Source of the DNA: Flagellimonas meridianipacifica
GTDB taxonomy: Bacteria; Bacteroidota; Bacteroidia; Flavobacteriales; Flavobacteriaceae
Reading direction: 5' to 3'
Assembly (NCBI RefSeq): GCF_003001695.1
Contig: NZ_PVYX01000001.1
Coordinates: forward strand, 806,001 to 870,000
Length of the DNA stretch: 64,000 nucleotides
Positions 46,301-55,979 of this stretch are shown here, one piece after another. The position numbers and the translations under genes are program-made. Every line of letters starts with the position of its first letter. Position 1 is the first letter of the stretch. The notes under the pieces are model-generated. The model made no database searches. It worked only from the letters and a program-made list of their open reading frames with translations, and was not told where the DNA came from.

Positions 46301-47635
46301 TTGAAGACTCAAATCAATTTTAAATCCATCAATCAACTGGCCGTACCAGCAACAATTTCTGGTATAGCAGAGCCTTTGTTGTCTATTACGGATACCGCCA
46401 TAGTTGGAAACATTCCTGTAAACGGTTTGGAATCCTTGGCGGCGGCTGGAATTGTAGGTTCTTTTTTGTCTATGCTCATTTGGGTTTTAGGACAAACGCG
46501 AAGTTCCATTTCCGCCATAATCTCTCAGTATTTAGGCGCTGGAAAATTGAAAGAGGTAGAAAACCTTCCCGCCCAGGCCATCTTTTTTAATGTATCTCTT
46601 AGTGTTGTTATTTTATTGTCCACAGTCTTCTTTATAGAGGATATTTTCAGATTATTTGAAGCAAAAGGAAAAATATTGGAACTCTGCGTTTCTTACTATG
46701 CCATTCGTGTTTGGGGATTCCCTTTGACCTTGTTCACTTTTGCAATCTTTGGGATTTTTAGGGGGTTGCAGAACACCTTTTATCCCATGATAATCGCACT
46801 TATTGGGGCAGTTTTGAATGTAATTTTAGATTTCATTCTTGTTTATGGAATAGAAGGATGGATTCCAGCCATGTATCTGGAAGGTGCAGCTTGGGCCAGC
46901 CTTATCTCACAGGCGGTAATGGCCCTATCTGTTTTCATATTACTGTTGAAGAAAACTACTATACGACTACGGCTAACGTTTCCTTTGAACAAAGAGATAA
47001 ATAGGCTTATAGTAATGAGCTTAAATCTGTTTGTAAGGGCTTTGGCTTTGAATGCCGCTCTAATTATTGCCGTAAGGGAGGCCACAGCATTAGGAGACAA
47101 ATACATTGGAGCACACACCATAGCGATCAACCTTTGGTTGTTCGCTGCTTTTTTCATTGATGGATATGGTGCCGCTGGAAACAGTATGGGTGGGAAACTT
47201 TTGGGTGCAAAAGATTACGATGGCCTTTGGAAGCTGGCCAAAAAAATTATTCAATATGGACTCATTGTTAGTGTAGTCATTATGCTGACCGGCTTTGTTT
47301 TTTATTACTCCATTGGAAAATTGTTCTCCAATGAAACTGTGGTTTTAGAAACTTTTTACAGCATTTTCTTTATCATGATTCTTGGGTTGCCCATGAATAC
47401 CTTGGCTTTTGTGTATGATGGCCTTTTTAAAGGGCTTGGCGAGATGAAATACCTTAGAAACGTTCTCCTTGCAGCAACCTTTCTCGGGTTTATTCCCGCT
47501 TTATATTTGGGTAAGTTCTTAGGCTGGGGATTTTATGCCATTTGGATTGCTTTTGCGGTTTGGATGGCAATTCGAGGATTTTCCTTGGTTTGGAAATTTA
47601 GAAGAAAATTCAGGCCCTTGGTGCAAAACCTTTAA
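46301..47635 (+). CDS. MATE-family efflux transporter
   Basis: A 444-residue protein with 12 predicted TM helices from a TTG start (MKTQINFKSINQLAVPATISG). INQLAVPATISGIAEPLLSITDTAIVGN is the MATE/DinF-type opening. Members export drugs or cations using Na+ or H+. The TTG is chosen because no in-frame ATG precedes the first helix. Twelve nt after the GNAT gene. Confidence 0.88.
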   Translation: MKTQINFKSINQLAVPATISGIAEPLLSITDTAIVGNIPVNGLESLAAAGIVGSFLSMLIWVLGQTRSSISAIISQYLGAGKLKEVENLPAQAIFFNVSLSVVILLSTVFFIEDIFRLFEAKGKILELCVSYYAIRVWGFPLTLFTFAIFGIFRGLQNTFYPMIIALIGAVLNVILDFILVYGIEGWIPAMYLEGAAWASLISQAVMALSVFILLLKKTTIRLRLTFPLNKEINRLIVMSLNLFVRALALNAALIIAVREATALGDKYIGAHTIAINLWLFAAFFIDGYGAAGNSMGGKLLGAKDYDGLWKLAKKIIQYGLIVSVVIMLTGFVFYYSIGKLFSNETVVLETFYSIFFIMILGLPMNTLAFVYDGLFKGLGEMKYLRNVLLAATFLGFIPALYLGKFLGWGFYAIWIAFAVWMAIRGFSLVWKFRRKFRPLVQNL

Positions 47636-47665
47636 TTTTGATTCCAGTTTTAATACATATACCCT

Positions 47666-48433
47666 ATGTCAACCGATAGAACCGACGGAAGCCTGTACAC
47701 TTCAATTCAAAATAAGGTCGCGACTGTTGAATTTGGTCATCCAGCCAGCAACTCGTTCACTTCTAAACTGCTGGAACGTCTTACCAAAGAGCTATATGCT
47801 TTGGGCAAGGATAGTGAAGTTTCCATAATTGTTTTGAAGTCCGAAGGTGAACGTGCATTTTGTGCCGGAGCCTCATTTGATGAATTGGTTGCTATATCCA
47901 ATTTGGAAGAGGGAAAAGCTTTTTTCAGTGGTTTCGCCAATGTCATCAATGCAATGCGAAGCTGCGGAAAGATAATTGTTGGTCGGGTCCAAGGGAAAAC
48001 TGTAGGAGGCGGAGTGGGTTTAGCGGCTGCTTGCGATTATGTCTTTGCCACGGAAGCGGCTTCTGTCAAACTCTCTGAGGTTTCCATAGGAATTGGTCCA
48101 TTGGTAATCGCGCCGGCCGTGGAACGTAAAATTCAAAAGTCAGGTTTGGCGGAACTTTCCCTGAATCCTACGGAGTGGAAAAATGCCTATTGGGCTCAGG
48201 AAAAGGGTTTATTTTCTAAGGTTTTTGATTCCATTTCTGAAATGGATAAAGAGTTGGATTTACATATTTCCAAACTAGCTTCTTATAATCCAGAAGCTCT
48301 AGCCGAAATGAAGCAGGTACTCTGGGAAGGGACCGAACATTGGGATGAGCTTTTGTTGAAAAGAGCAGCCGCTTCAGGTAAGCTTTCCCTTTCCCCAGAG
48401 ACCAAACAAACCTTGGATAAATTCAAAAAATAA
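47666..48433 (+). CDS. Enoyl-CoA hydratase/isomerase family protein
   Basis: A 255-residue crotonase-fold protein. Oxyanion-hole regions are SEGERAFCAGASFDEL and GKTVGGGVGLAAACDYVFA. The usual catalytic Glu positions are not both obvious: the later segment is VSIGIGPLVIAPAVERKI, so the exact reaction is uncertain (hydratase, isomerase or another crotonase). Relatives in this family take part in phenylacetate or fatty acid breakdown. Confidence 0.87.
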   Translation: MSTDRTDGSLYTSIQNKVATVEFGHPASNSFTSKLLERLTKELYALGKDSEVSIIVLKSEGERAFCAGASFDELVAISNLEEGKAFFSGFANVINAMRSCGKIIVGRVQGKTVGGGVGLAAACDYVFATEAASVKLSEVSIGIGPLVIAPAVERKIQKSGLAELSLNPTEWKNAYWAQEKGLFSKVFDSISEMDKELDLHISKLASYNPEALAEMKQVLWEGTEHWDELLLKRAAASGKLSLSPETKQTLDKFKK

Positions 48434-48436
48434 CCC

Positions 48437-48550
48437 ATGGATATCCTAAATTTCTTGAATAGTGATATTGTATTTCCGATAGTGGCTTTTTTGGTCATCG
48501 TGGTCTATCTCGTTACTAGAATACGAAACCGAAGAAGATTCAAAAGGTAG
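48437..48550 (+). CDS. 37-residue single-TM small protein
   Basis: ATG at 48437, TAG at 48548-48550. The peptide is MDILNFLNSDIVF, then a hydrophobic helix PIVAFLVIVVYLVT, then a strongly basic tail RIRNRRRFKR. This is a clean positive-inside single-pass membrane protein. It lies 3 nt after the hydratase stop and 4 nt before the next ATG, so it fits the operon exactly. Function unknown. Confidence 0.6.
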   Translation: MDILNFLNSDIVFPIVAFLVIVVYLVTRIRNRRRFKR

Positions 48551-48554
48551 GTTA

Positions 48555-48983
48555 ATGTCCAAAAACAAATCATCTATGTGGATTTTGCTATATAGTTTCT
48601 TTTTTGCTCTGGGTTGTTTTTTAATGTATTCCGCATATACACAATATCAAAAAACAGAACTGCTTTTGGAAAAAGGTGTACGAACAACTGCTACAGTCAA
48701 GGAGTTGCTCGTATCTTCCAGTAGTGATGGAACCACTTATGCCCCAGTTTTTGAGTTTAAAGACCGTCAAAGAAACATTCACTCCTACACCAGTAAAATC
48801 TATTCTAGTCCACCAGCCTATGATATTGGTGAAAAGGTAAAAATAGTCTATAGTCCAAAAGACAAGCAAAATGTAAAGACTATATCCTTTTGGGGATTAT
48901 ACCGGGGCATGGTTATATTGGGCATGATAGCCTCTCCACTCCTTGTTATTGGTGGATGTTACCTTTGGTATATCTACTTTTAA
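48555..48983 (+). CDS. DUF3592-type membrane protein
   Basis: A 142-residue protein with TM helices at ~8-26 and ~112-138 and a beta-rich loop between: TTATVKELLVSSSSDGTTYAPVFEFKD, then IGEKVKIVYSPKDKQNV. That pattern fits DUF3592, a family of unknown function in the membrane. Same transcript as the preceding small protein. Confidence 0.72.
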   Translation: MSKNKSSMWILLYSFFFALGCFLMYSAYTQYQKTELLLEKGVRTTATVKELLVSSSSDGTTYAPVFEFKDRQRNIHSYTSKIYSSPPAYDIGEKVKIVYSPKDKQNVKTISFWGLYRGMVILGMIASPLLVIGGCYLWYIYF

Positions 48984-49006
48984 TGCCATAACCGTATCTT
49001 TATTCC

Positions 49007-49786
49007 GTGAAGAAACTTCAACTTCCTTCGGGTAAAAAAATCTACTTTGCTAGTGACAATCACTTGGGAGCACCCACATCCAAGGACAGTTTACCTCGTG
49101 AGAAGAAATTCGTTTCATGGTTGAATAGCATTAAAAAGGATGCAGGAGCAATTTTTTTGCTTGGTGATCTTTTCGATTTTTGGTTCGAATACAAAACCGT
49201 TGTTCCAAGAGGATTCACTCGTATTTTGGGGAAATTGGCCGAGCTGACTGATGCTGGAATCCCTATTTTCTATTTTGTAGGGAACCATGACCTATGGATG
49301 AATGGCTATTTTGAAGAGGAATTGAACATTCCGGTGTTTCATAAACCTCAACAATATTTGGTTAACGAAACCACTTCTTTTTTTATTGGACATGGTGACG
49401 GCCTAGGTCCAGACGATAAAGGATTCAAGCGCATGAAAAAAGTGTTTACTAACCCAGTGGCACAGTGGTTTTTCAGGTGGTTACATCCTGATTGGGGCGT
49501 TCGCTTGGCGCAACACTTATCCATAAATAACAAAATCATTTCTGGTGAGGCAGATGCCAAATTTTTGGGAGAGGACAAGGAATGGCTGGTTCAATACGCC
49601 AAACGAAAATTGGAACAACAACACTATGACCATTTCATTTTTGGGCACCGACATCTTCCTTTGGAAATCCAGCTGAATGAAAATTCCAGGTACACTAATC
49701 TTGGAGATTGGATAAGTTATTTCACTTATGCGGTTTTCGATGGAGAGAAATTGACTCTAGAAAAATTTCGGAATTCGTCACCCTGA
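49007..49786 (+). CDS. UDP-2,3-diacylglucosamine diphosphatase (LpxH-like)
   Basis: A 259-residue metallophosphoesterase from a GTG start. All five metal motifs are present: ASDNHLG (where most LpxH have SDxH), GDLFDFW, GNHD, GHGDG and FGHRHLP. LpxH cleaves UDP-diacylglucosamine to lipid X for lipid A. A TATCTTTA box ends 5 nt before the GTG, so the leader would be very short. The stop codon lies inside a palindromic repeat. Confidence 0.87.
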   Translation: MKKLQLPSGKKIYFASDNHLGAPTSKDSLPREKKFVSWLNSIKKDAGAIFLLGDLFDFWFEYKTVVPRGFTRILGKLAELTDAGIPIFYFVGNHDLWMNGYFEEELNIPVFHKPQQYLVNETTSFFIGHGDGLGPDDKGFKRMKKVFTNPVAQWFFRWLHPDWGVRLAQHLSINNKIISGEADAKFLGEDKEWLVQYAKRKLEQQHYDHFIFGHRHLPLEIQLNENSRYTNLGDWISYFTYAVFDGEKLTLEKFRNSSP

Positions 49787-49804
49787 ACTTGTTTCAGGGT
49801 CTCA
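49779..49804. repeat. Palindromic repeat CCCTGAACTTGTTTCAGGG type
   Basis: CCCTGAA (49781-49787) pairs with TTCAGGG (49793-49799) around a 5-nt loop, overlapping the lpxH stop. This kind of short palindrome is common at gene ends in flavobacterial genomes (general knowledge; copy number here not checked). Confidence 0.5.
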
Positions 49805-49831
49805 TTATTCAGGTCTCAAATCCTAATAGCA

Positions 49832-51088
49832 TTACTCATTCTCCTGCTCTTCAACATCCGCTGTTAAATCCAGCTTTCTGAATTTGGGGAAGAACGCAGC
49901 CATCCCTCCTACGGTCAATAGAGTCATACAACCACCAAAAACCACTGCAGGAACCGTACCGAGGATTTTAGCGGCAAGACCACTTTCAAAAGCGCCCAGT
50001 TCATTAGATGATCCCACAAAAATGGAATTCACAGAGGCCACCCGACCTCTCATATTATCCGGTGTTTTTAATTGAAGAATCGTTTGACGGATAATCATGG
50101 ACACGCCATCAACAGCACCACTTAAGAACAACGCGGCAACTGAAATCCAAAAAATCTTGGATACCCCAAAGACGATGATACAGACTCCAAATCCGAACAC
50201 GGCCCACAATAATTTTTTACCCGCCTTCTTGTGGAGTGGAAATCTGGTGGAACCCAACATGGTAATGGATGCACCTACGGCTGGCGCTGCGCGCAAAATC
50301 CCAAATCCTTCTGAACCTACATGAAGTATATCCTGAGCATAAATGGGCAATAAAGCCACTGCGCCTCCAAACAGGACGGCAATCATATCCAAAGTCAATG
50401 CGCCGAAAATAGCTTTGCTGTTGAAAACAAACTTCAACCCATCTTTTAAACTTTGTAGAATAGGCTCTCCAATTTTTGGATTGAGAATGGGTTTTCTAGG
50501 AATTCGGAACAAAAATAAAAGTGCCATCAGCGAAAAACCAAAAATCACACACATGGACCAATGCACTCCAATCCAGCTAATAGAGAACCCTGCTAAAGCT
50601 GGGCCCAGCACCGATGCTAATTGCCAGGTGGAACTGCTCCAGGTGGCTGCATTCGGATAAATCCTTTTAGGAACAATCAAGGCAATCAAAGAGAAAATAG
50701 TTGGCCCAATAAATGCACGGACCAAACCCCCTAAAAACACCAAAGCGTAAATGGAATATAAAATGGTTTTAGAGGACAACGATTCTTCCAAATCAGGGTC
50801 ACTCAGAAAAAATAGCCCCAAACTGACCACCGAAAATCCAAGAATACATTTTATAAGCAAATCACGTTTTTCTGTTTGGTCCACCACATGACCCGCGAAA
50901 AGTGCTGTGCCCACTGCGGGAATCACCTCCATCAAACCAATAATTCCTAAAGAAAGGGGGTCCTTGGTCAATGAATATACCTGCCACTCAATCACAATAA
51001 ACTGCATGGACCAAGCAAAGACCATGGCAAAACGAACCAGTAGAAAAATGTTGAATTCCTTATATCGGAGTGCAGCGTATGGATCCAT
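49832..51088 (-). CDS. MFS transporter
   Basis: A 418-residue protein with 12 TM helices. Residues 1-30 (YAALRYKEFNIFLLVRFAMVFAWSMQ) and VVDQTEKRDLLIKC after helix 2 fit MFS_3/enterobactin exporter-like members. Substrate unknown. It starts 5 nt after recJ on the same strand. Confidence 0.9.
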   Translation of the reverse strand: MDPYAALRYKEFNIFLLVRFAMVFAWSMQFIVIEWQVYSLTKDPLSLGIIGLMEVIPAVGTALFAGHVVDQTEKRDLLIKCILGFSVVSLGLFFLSDPDLEESLSSKTILYSIYALVFLGGLVRAFIGPTIFSLIALIVPKRIYPNAATWSSSTWQLASVLGPALAGFSISWIGVHWSMCVIFGFSLMALLFLFRIPRKPILNPKIGEPILQSLKDGLKFVFNSKAIFGALTLDMIAVLFGGAVALLPIYAQDILHVGSEGFGILRAAPAVGASITMLGSTRFPLHKKAGKKLLWAVFGFGVCIIVFGVSKIFWISVAALFLSGAVDGVSMIIRQTILQLKTPDNMRGRVASVNSIFVGSSNELGAFESGLAAKILGTVPAVVFGGCMTLLTVGGMAAFFPKFRKLDLTADVEEQENE

Positions 51089-51093
51089 TAAAG

Positions 51094-52803
51094 CTATCGA
51101 ATGTCCCTAAGTTTCAACTGCAAGCTAACATTTCCATTCCATTCATTCTCATCCAAAGAGAAAACAATGTCAAAAGGGTTGTTATTTGTGATTTTATCCT
51201 TGCATTTTCCTAAGTTAAATCCGATGGCATCAAAAGACTTCTCGATAGTACTCGAAGTGATATCTGCGTTCTGGGAAACCCTGCACTTTAAATGTTTTTC
51301 ATCTTCGCCCACGCACTTTCCATAACCCGTATCTTTTACTTGTGAGGTCATAAAAACAGGAGTCATGTTTCCTGGTCCAAAAGGTGCAAATTGTTTTAAT
51401 ATCCGATAGAGCTTGGGTGTAATCTCATTGAGTTCGATTTCAGCATCAATGGAAATTTCAGGTTCCAAAAGGGTCGTGTCTATGGTTGATGCTACTACGG
51501 TTTCAAATTGCTGTTTGAATTTTTTATACTGGCTCTCCAAAAGGGTTAAGCCCGCCGCGTATTTGTGTCCTCCAAACTGCTCCAAGGTGTCCGAACAAGC
51601 ATCTAAAGCATTATAGACATCAAACCCCTTTACGGAACGGGCTGAAGCTGCCAACTTATTCCCACTTTTAGTGAAAACCAAAGTAGGTCGATAATACGTT
51701 TCTGTCAATCTGGATGCCACGATTCCGATTACGCCTTTATGCCAGTTTTCGTTATAGACAACCGAGGTAAACTTGTCTTCTTCTTTGTTCTCTCGAATCT
51801 GAATTAAGGCTTCCTTGGTAATTTCTTGATCTAACTGCCTTCTGTTCATATTGAACCGTTCAATTTCCCCAGCCCATTTTTGGGCAGCTTCCAAATTGTC
51901 CTCAACCAATAATTGAACGGCATGTTCTCCATGCTTCATACGCCCTGCAGCATTAATGCGAGGTGCAATCACAAAAACAACATCCGAAATACTGAGCTCT
52001 TTCTTTTTCAATTGTCCAATAATGGCCTTAAAACCCACTCTGGGAGCCGTGTTGATGACCTTCAAACCAAAATAGGCCAAAACCCTATTCTCTCCGGTCA
52101 TTGGAACTATATCCGCAGCAATGGCAGTGGCCACCAAATCCAAATAGGGCACTAAGTCTTCTAGGGTTTCTCCTCTTCTTTCAGCTAGTGCTTGAATCAA
52201 TTTAAAACCAACTCCGCAACCGCACAATTCTTTATATGGGTATTCGCAATCTTCCCGTTTTGGGTCCAAAACGGCAACAGCCTCGGGTAAAATCTCTCCT
52301 GGTCGGTGATGGTCGCAGATTATAAAGTCTATTCCTTTTTCGTTCGCATATTTCACTTTATCAATTGCCTTTACCCCACAGTCCAAAGCAATAATCAACG
52401 TAAAATCATTGTCAGAAGCGAAATCAATACCCTGAAAAGAAACCCCATATCCTTCAGAATATCGGTCTGGAATATAGGTAGCCATATTTGGGTATGTCTC
52501 TTTAAGAAATGATGACATTAAAGCTACCGAAGTGGTTCCATCTACATCGTAATCCCCATAAACTAAAATATTCTCTCCGGCTTCTATGGCTTTTTCGATT
52601 CGTTCCACGGCTTTATCCATATCCTTCATAAGAAATGGCGAGTGGATGTCCTCCAAACTAGGTCTAAAGAATTTTTTCGCCTTTTCATAATTGGAGACAC
52701 CCCTTTGCAGCAACAAATGAGCAATCAATTTATCCACCTTGAGGGATTCAGAAAGGGAATTGATTTCTTGAGGTGAAGGATTCGGTTTTAGGGTCCAGCG
52801 CAT
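51094..52803 (-). CDS. recJ: Single-stranded-DNA-specific exonuclease RecJ
   Basis: The ATG at 52803 gives 569 residues (a TTG two codons upstream is less likely). DHH phosphoesterase motifs: LVYGDYDVDGTTSVAL, ALDCGVKA, DHHRPGE; DHHA1 and OB domains follow, with FGGHKYAAGLTL. It degrades single-stranded DNA 5' to 3' in recombination and mismatch repair. Confidence 0.95.
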   Translation of the reverse strand: MRWTLKPNPSPQEINSLSESLKVDKLIAHLLLQRGVSNYEKAKKFFRPSLEDIHSPFLMKDMDKAVERIEKAIEAGENILVYGDYDVDGTTSVALMSSFLKETYPNMATYIPDRYSEGYGVSFQGIDFASDNDFTLIIALDCGVKAIDKVKYANEKGIDFIICDHHRPGEILPEAVAVLDPKREDCEYPYKELCGCGVGFKLIQALAERRGETLEDLVPYLDLVATAIAADIVPMTGENRVLAYFGLKVINTAPRVGFKAIIGQLKKKELSISDVVFVIAPRINAAGRMKHGEHAVQLLVEDNLEAAQKWAGEIERFNMNRRQLDQEITKEALIQIRENKEEDKFTSVVYNENWHKGVIGIVASRLTETYYRPTLVFTKSGNKLAASARSVKGFDVYNALDACSDTLEQFGGHKYAAGLTLLESQYKKFKQQFETVVASTIDTTLLEPEISIDAEIELNEITPKLYRILKQFAPFGPGNMTPVFMTSQVKDTGYGKCVGEDEKHLKCRVSQNADITSSTIEKSFDAIGFNLGKCKDKITNNNPFDIVFSLDENEWNGNVSLQLKLRDIR

Positions 52804-52881
52804 AATCAATTTTGATTTGGGTCGGCGTCAGTTCGAGTATTTCCGTAGTGTTTTACACGAAGGAAATGTATCGAGAACACC

Positions 52882-53172
52882 TTAATGAAATTTCTTTCTT
52901 GATAGATTAGGTAATGCTTCATAGGTATTATTAATCAGGGCTTCTTTTTTAATTCTTGACCACTTCTTGATTTGTTTCTCCTTTTCTATGGCTAAACTAA
53001 TGTCATTAAATTCAGCATAGAAAACCAAGACCACGGGTCTTCTGAAAAAAGTATAACTTTTTCTGTGTTTTCCTTCCTGATGTTCTTGTATTCGCTTCTC
53101 AAGATTAGAGGTTACTCCTGTATAGTAGGTGTTGTCAGAACATCTCAGCATGTATACATAAGACTTTTTCAT
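52882..53172 (-). CDS. GIY-YIG domain small nuclease-like protein
   Basis: The ATG at 53172 (MKKSYVYMLRCSDNTYYTGVT) gives 96 residues. The GIY-YIG core is visible as YVYML...YYTGVTSNLEKRIQEHQEGK, with a later Glu in EKQIKKWSRIKKEALI. This is the common YhbQ/UPF0213-like stand-alone type, found in many copies in Bacteroidota. Role unproved. Confidence 0.87.
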   Translation of the reverse strand: MKKSYVYMLRCSDNTYYTGVTSNLEKRIQEHQEGKHRKSYTFFRRPVVLVFYAEFNDISLAIEKEKQIKKWSRIKKEALINNTYEALPNLSRKKFH

Positions 53173-53297
53173 ATTAGGTGTAGGCACTTCTCGATACAAT
53201 TCTGACTTTGTCAGAACCACTCGAAGTGACGTTAACTTATGTAAGGCTGAAAAGTATTTCTAAATGTAAGGTATTTCTTGAACTTGCTCTTGAGTTT

Positions 53298-53732
53298 TTA
53301 AACCTCAACCTCCTTATGATGAAAAAACGTCTTAATCTCCAATTCCGCAAAACGACGGAACATTTCCATAACCCCACAGTATTTTTCTACAGATAAGTCT
53401 ACTGCTTTTTGGAGTTTGTCTTCATTAAGATTGCTCCCATGAAAATGATATTCAATGACCACTGAATCGTAATATTTGGGATGCTCTTCCGTGAGATTGG
53501 CAATAGTCTCCATTTGAAAATCATCCACTTCCAATTTCATTTTTTTGATGAGCGAGGCCACATCCAAGCCTGAACAACCAGCCAAAGATGAAAGCATCAG
53601 CGCTTTGGGCCGTAATCCTTCCCCTGCTCCCCCATTCTCAGGTCCAGCATCAATCTTGATAGAAAGCCCTGAGGGATTGTTGCTTTCAAAAGCCATTTCA
53701 CCGAGCCACTTGGTGCTAATATGATTTGTCAT
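53298..53732 (-). CDS. OsmC-family protein
   Basis: A 144-residue protein with the OsmC pattern: PKALMLSSLAGCSGLDVASLIKK with the first redox Cys, and VDLSVEKYCGVMEMFR with the second. OsmC/Ohr proteins reduce organic hydroperoxides. It is divergent from an AhpD-like gene, and both may respond to oxidative stress. Confidence 0.9.
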   Translation of the reverse strand: MTNHISTKWLGEMAFESNNPSGLSIKIDAGPENGGAGEGLRPKALMLSSLAGCSGLDVASLIKKMKLEVDDFQMETIANLTEEHPKYYDSVVIEYHFHGSNLNEDKLQKAVDLSVEKYCGVMEMFRRFAELEIKTFFHHKEVEV

Positions 53733-53761
53733 GATAGTAAATTTTCGTTTCTTGTAACTTT

Positions 53762-53769
53762 CAAAAATA
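53762..53769 (-). promoter_or_regulatory. -7 promoter box for the OsmC gene
   Basis: TATTTTTG on the minus strand matches TAnnTTTG and ends 29 nt before the ATG. Its upstream part overlaps the start of the divergent AhpD-like gene. Confidence 0.45.
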
Positions 53770-53787
53770 CGATTAAAAACTGCACCT

Positions 53788-54390
53788 ATGGCCCTTGTAA
53801 ATCCGTTGGACCCGAATCATGATCCAGATACCAAAAAACTAGCTGAATTCTTTAATGAAACCTTGGGGTTCTGTCCTAATTCAGTGCTCACCATGCAGCA
53901 CCGACCTGCTATTTCAAAAGCGTTCATCAACCTGAACAAGGCAGTTATGGCCAATGAGGGAAGGGTTACCTCAGCGCTTAAACGGATGATTGCTTGGGTA
54001 AGCAGTAATGCCACTGGGTGTCGCTATTGCCAAGCCCATGCCATACGAGCGGCAGAACGCTACGGCGCGGAACAGGAACAATTGGATAACATTTGGGAAT
54101 ATAGAACCCACTCGGCTTTCTCTGAGGCGGAACGCGCGGCTCTCGATTTTTCTTTAGCGGCATCTCAAGTACCCAATGCAGTAAACGCTGAAATAAAAGA
54201 GCGGCTGTACCAGCACTGGAACGAAGGTGAGATTGTGGAAATGCTTGGGGTGATTTCTTTGTTTGGTTACCTGAACCGTTGGAACGATTCCATGGGGACT
54301 TCTATTGAAGATGGAGCGGTTGATAGTGCCGAACAGTATTTGGGCAAAACGGGTTGGGAAAAAGGGAAGCATGATGGGAGCAAATATTAA
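53788..54390 (+). CDS. AhpD-like peroxidase-related protein (CMD family)
   Basis: A 200-residue helical protein with the redox motif GCRYCQAHAIRAAER (Cys78, Cys81, His84). The pattern fits uncharacterised peroxidase-related AhpD proteins. It is divergent from the OsmC gene with a 55-nt control region, and converges on the OLD-type gene. Confidence 0.88.
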   Translation: MALVNPLDPNHDPDTKKLAEFFNETLGFCPNSVLTMQHRPAISKAFINLNKAVMANEGRVTSALKRMIAWVSSNATGCRYCQAHAIRAAERYGAEQEQLDNIWEYRTHSAFSEAERAALDFSLAASQVPNAVNAEIKERLYQHWNEGEIVEMLGVISLFGYLNRWNDSMGTSIEDGAVDSAEQYLGKTGWEKGKHDGSKY

Positions 54391-54397
54391 ACGGCAT

Positions 54398-55927
54398 TCA
54401 GGCTTCTATAAAGTTGTAGAGTCCTTCAATAATTTCTTTTAGAGTATTATTTTCTTTCACCAGTTGTTCGTATTCTATTTGATACTCTAAAAAGTAATTG
54501 CACAATTTAAGTTTATAATCATTTTTTAAAGTCCCTGATTTTGCCAGAAATGCTTTTTGGTCTTTTTCTGGAATTTTAACGTTTTTGAACATCTTTTTAT
54601 AGAAGAATCCAAGACGCTCATTAGAATAATCTTCTTTTGAAAACTCTATTCCTTCTAGTTTATCGTGATGTACCTCTTTGACCAATAAATGGGAAAAACC
54701 TTTAATGACTTCCATTGGTAGTAAATTCTCAATTTCAACTACGATGGTATTCAGATATTTGAAATTATCCTTTTCGCTAGATAACTCTTCTAAGATTTTC
54801 CTCCTTTTCCCTTTTTTACTACTGCCCTTAGCTAAATCAGAATCGGCTAATAGCAATATTTTATTTGAAAGTGAAAAAGCTTTAATGTGTTCTGGCACTT
54901 TTTCATAATTAATCTCCTCTCCATTTTTATCAAACAAATAATGTGCTATTAGATTGCCTCCATATTCGAAAAACGCAAAGTCTATATCTTCTTTTAAAAG
55001 TTTTTTTCCTTCCAATTTGTTATAAAGCCTTAGCCATTTTGCGACATACTTTCTATCTGTTGGACCTTCAACCCATAAAGATGTATTGGAAAGAAAAACT
55101 GAAGAAGTATTAACCCCTAAAACATCCAAAATTGTTTTATTGGGTTTTACATTTGTTTTCACTTCATATTTTTCCACACTTTTTTTCTCAAATTGAAAAA
55201 TTGAAATTTTTTCCATTTCCAGAGTTAGGTCCAAAAAATGATTTGAATGAGTGGTGAAAAAATATCTTAAGTTTTTGCCTTTCAGAAAATCGTCATTAAT
55301 TAAGGTTTCAATAAAAATCCTCTGAAGGCCCGGGTGAAGATGGGTTTCTGGTTCTTCTATAAAAAACCAAGTGTTTGGTAAGGCAGTAAATATTGGAAAT
55401 AGAAGTGAAATTATAGATTGTATACCATCACCAATATCGTGAATCTTTCTTTCCTCTCCATCTACTAAAAATCTAATATTCTTTTCTCCTATATGAGAGA
55501 TTATTTCCAAAGCTTTTTTTTCGAAAAAATGTCTGGATAAGAAATTTTCGAACTTCTCAAAATTTTTTCTAATTCTCTTTTCGTCATTTCTGATTTTTAA
55601 AATTTTCTCAAAAAGATCTAGTCCAGTAAAAACATTTTCTTTATCTAAACCATAAAGTTCTCTGGTCGTTTCTTCAAAAACTTTAGAATCAATTAGGCTA
55701 CTTGTCTTTATGCTTCTAAGGATTGGTATATAAACCTTTTCCTTCGGTTGATTCAAGCTCACAAACCCTATCTCTTTTTTTAATGACTCAACAATTGAAA
55801 AGAGACTTTTTCGTTTGGATAGTGCCAACTTTCTATTCCTTTGAGAGATACCTATATCTGGGATATCTAATCTTTTAATCAATCTTAAATCATCATATTT
55901 GGTCTTTATAATTTCATCTAACTGCAT
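54398..55927 (-). pseudogene. OLD-type ATPase/TOPRIM nuclease, C-terminal part of a frameshifted gene
   Basis: A 509-residue ORF from an internal ATG. It carries an ABC signature-like segment (IHDIGDGIQSI), Walker B WFFIEEPETHLHPG, a D-loop His region FFTTHSNHFLDL, and then a TOPRIM domain: VEGPTDRKYVAKWL and LLLADSDLAK. It has no Walker A; that lies in the ORF just upstream in another frame. Joined, they make a ~650-residue OLD-family ATP-dependent endonuclease, a type often linked to phage defence. A fused PARIS-like (AriA-AriB) protein is another possibility. By eye it is more AT-rich than its neighbours. Confidence 0.8.
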
Positions 55928-55979
55928 CTCACAACTTGACCAGTTCAGTATTAGATTTCTATAACCATTGTTTATCTGT

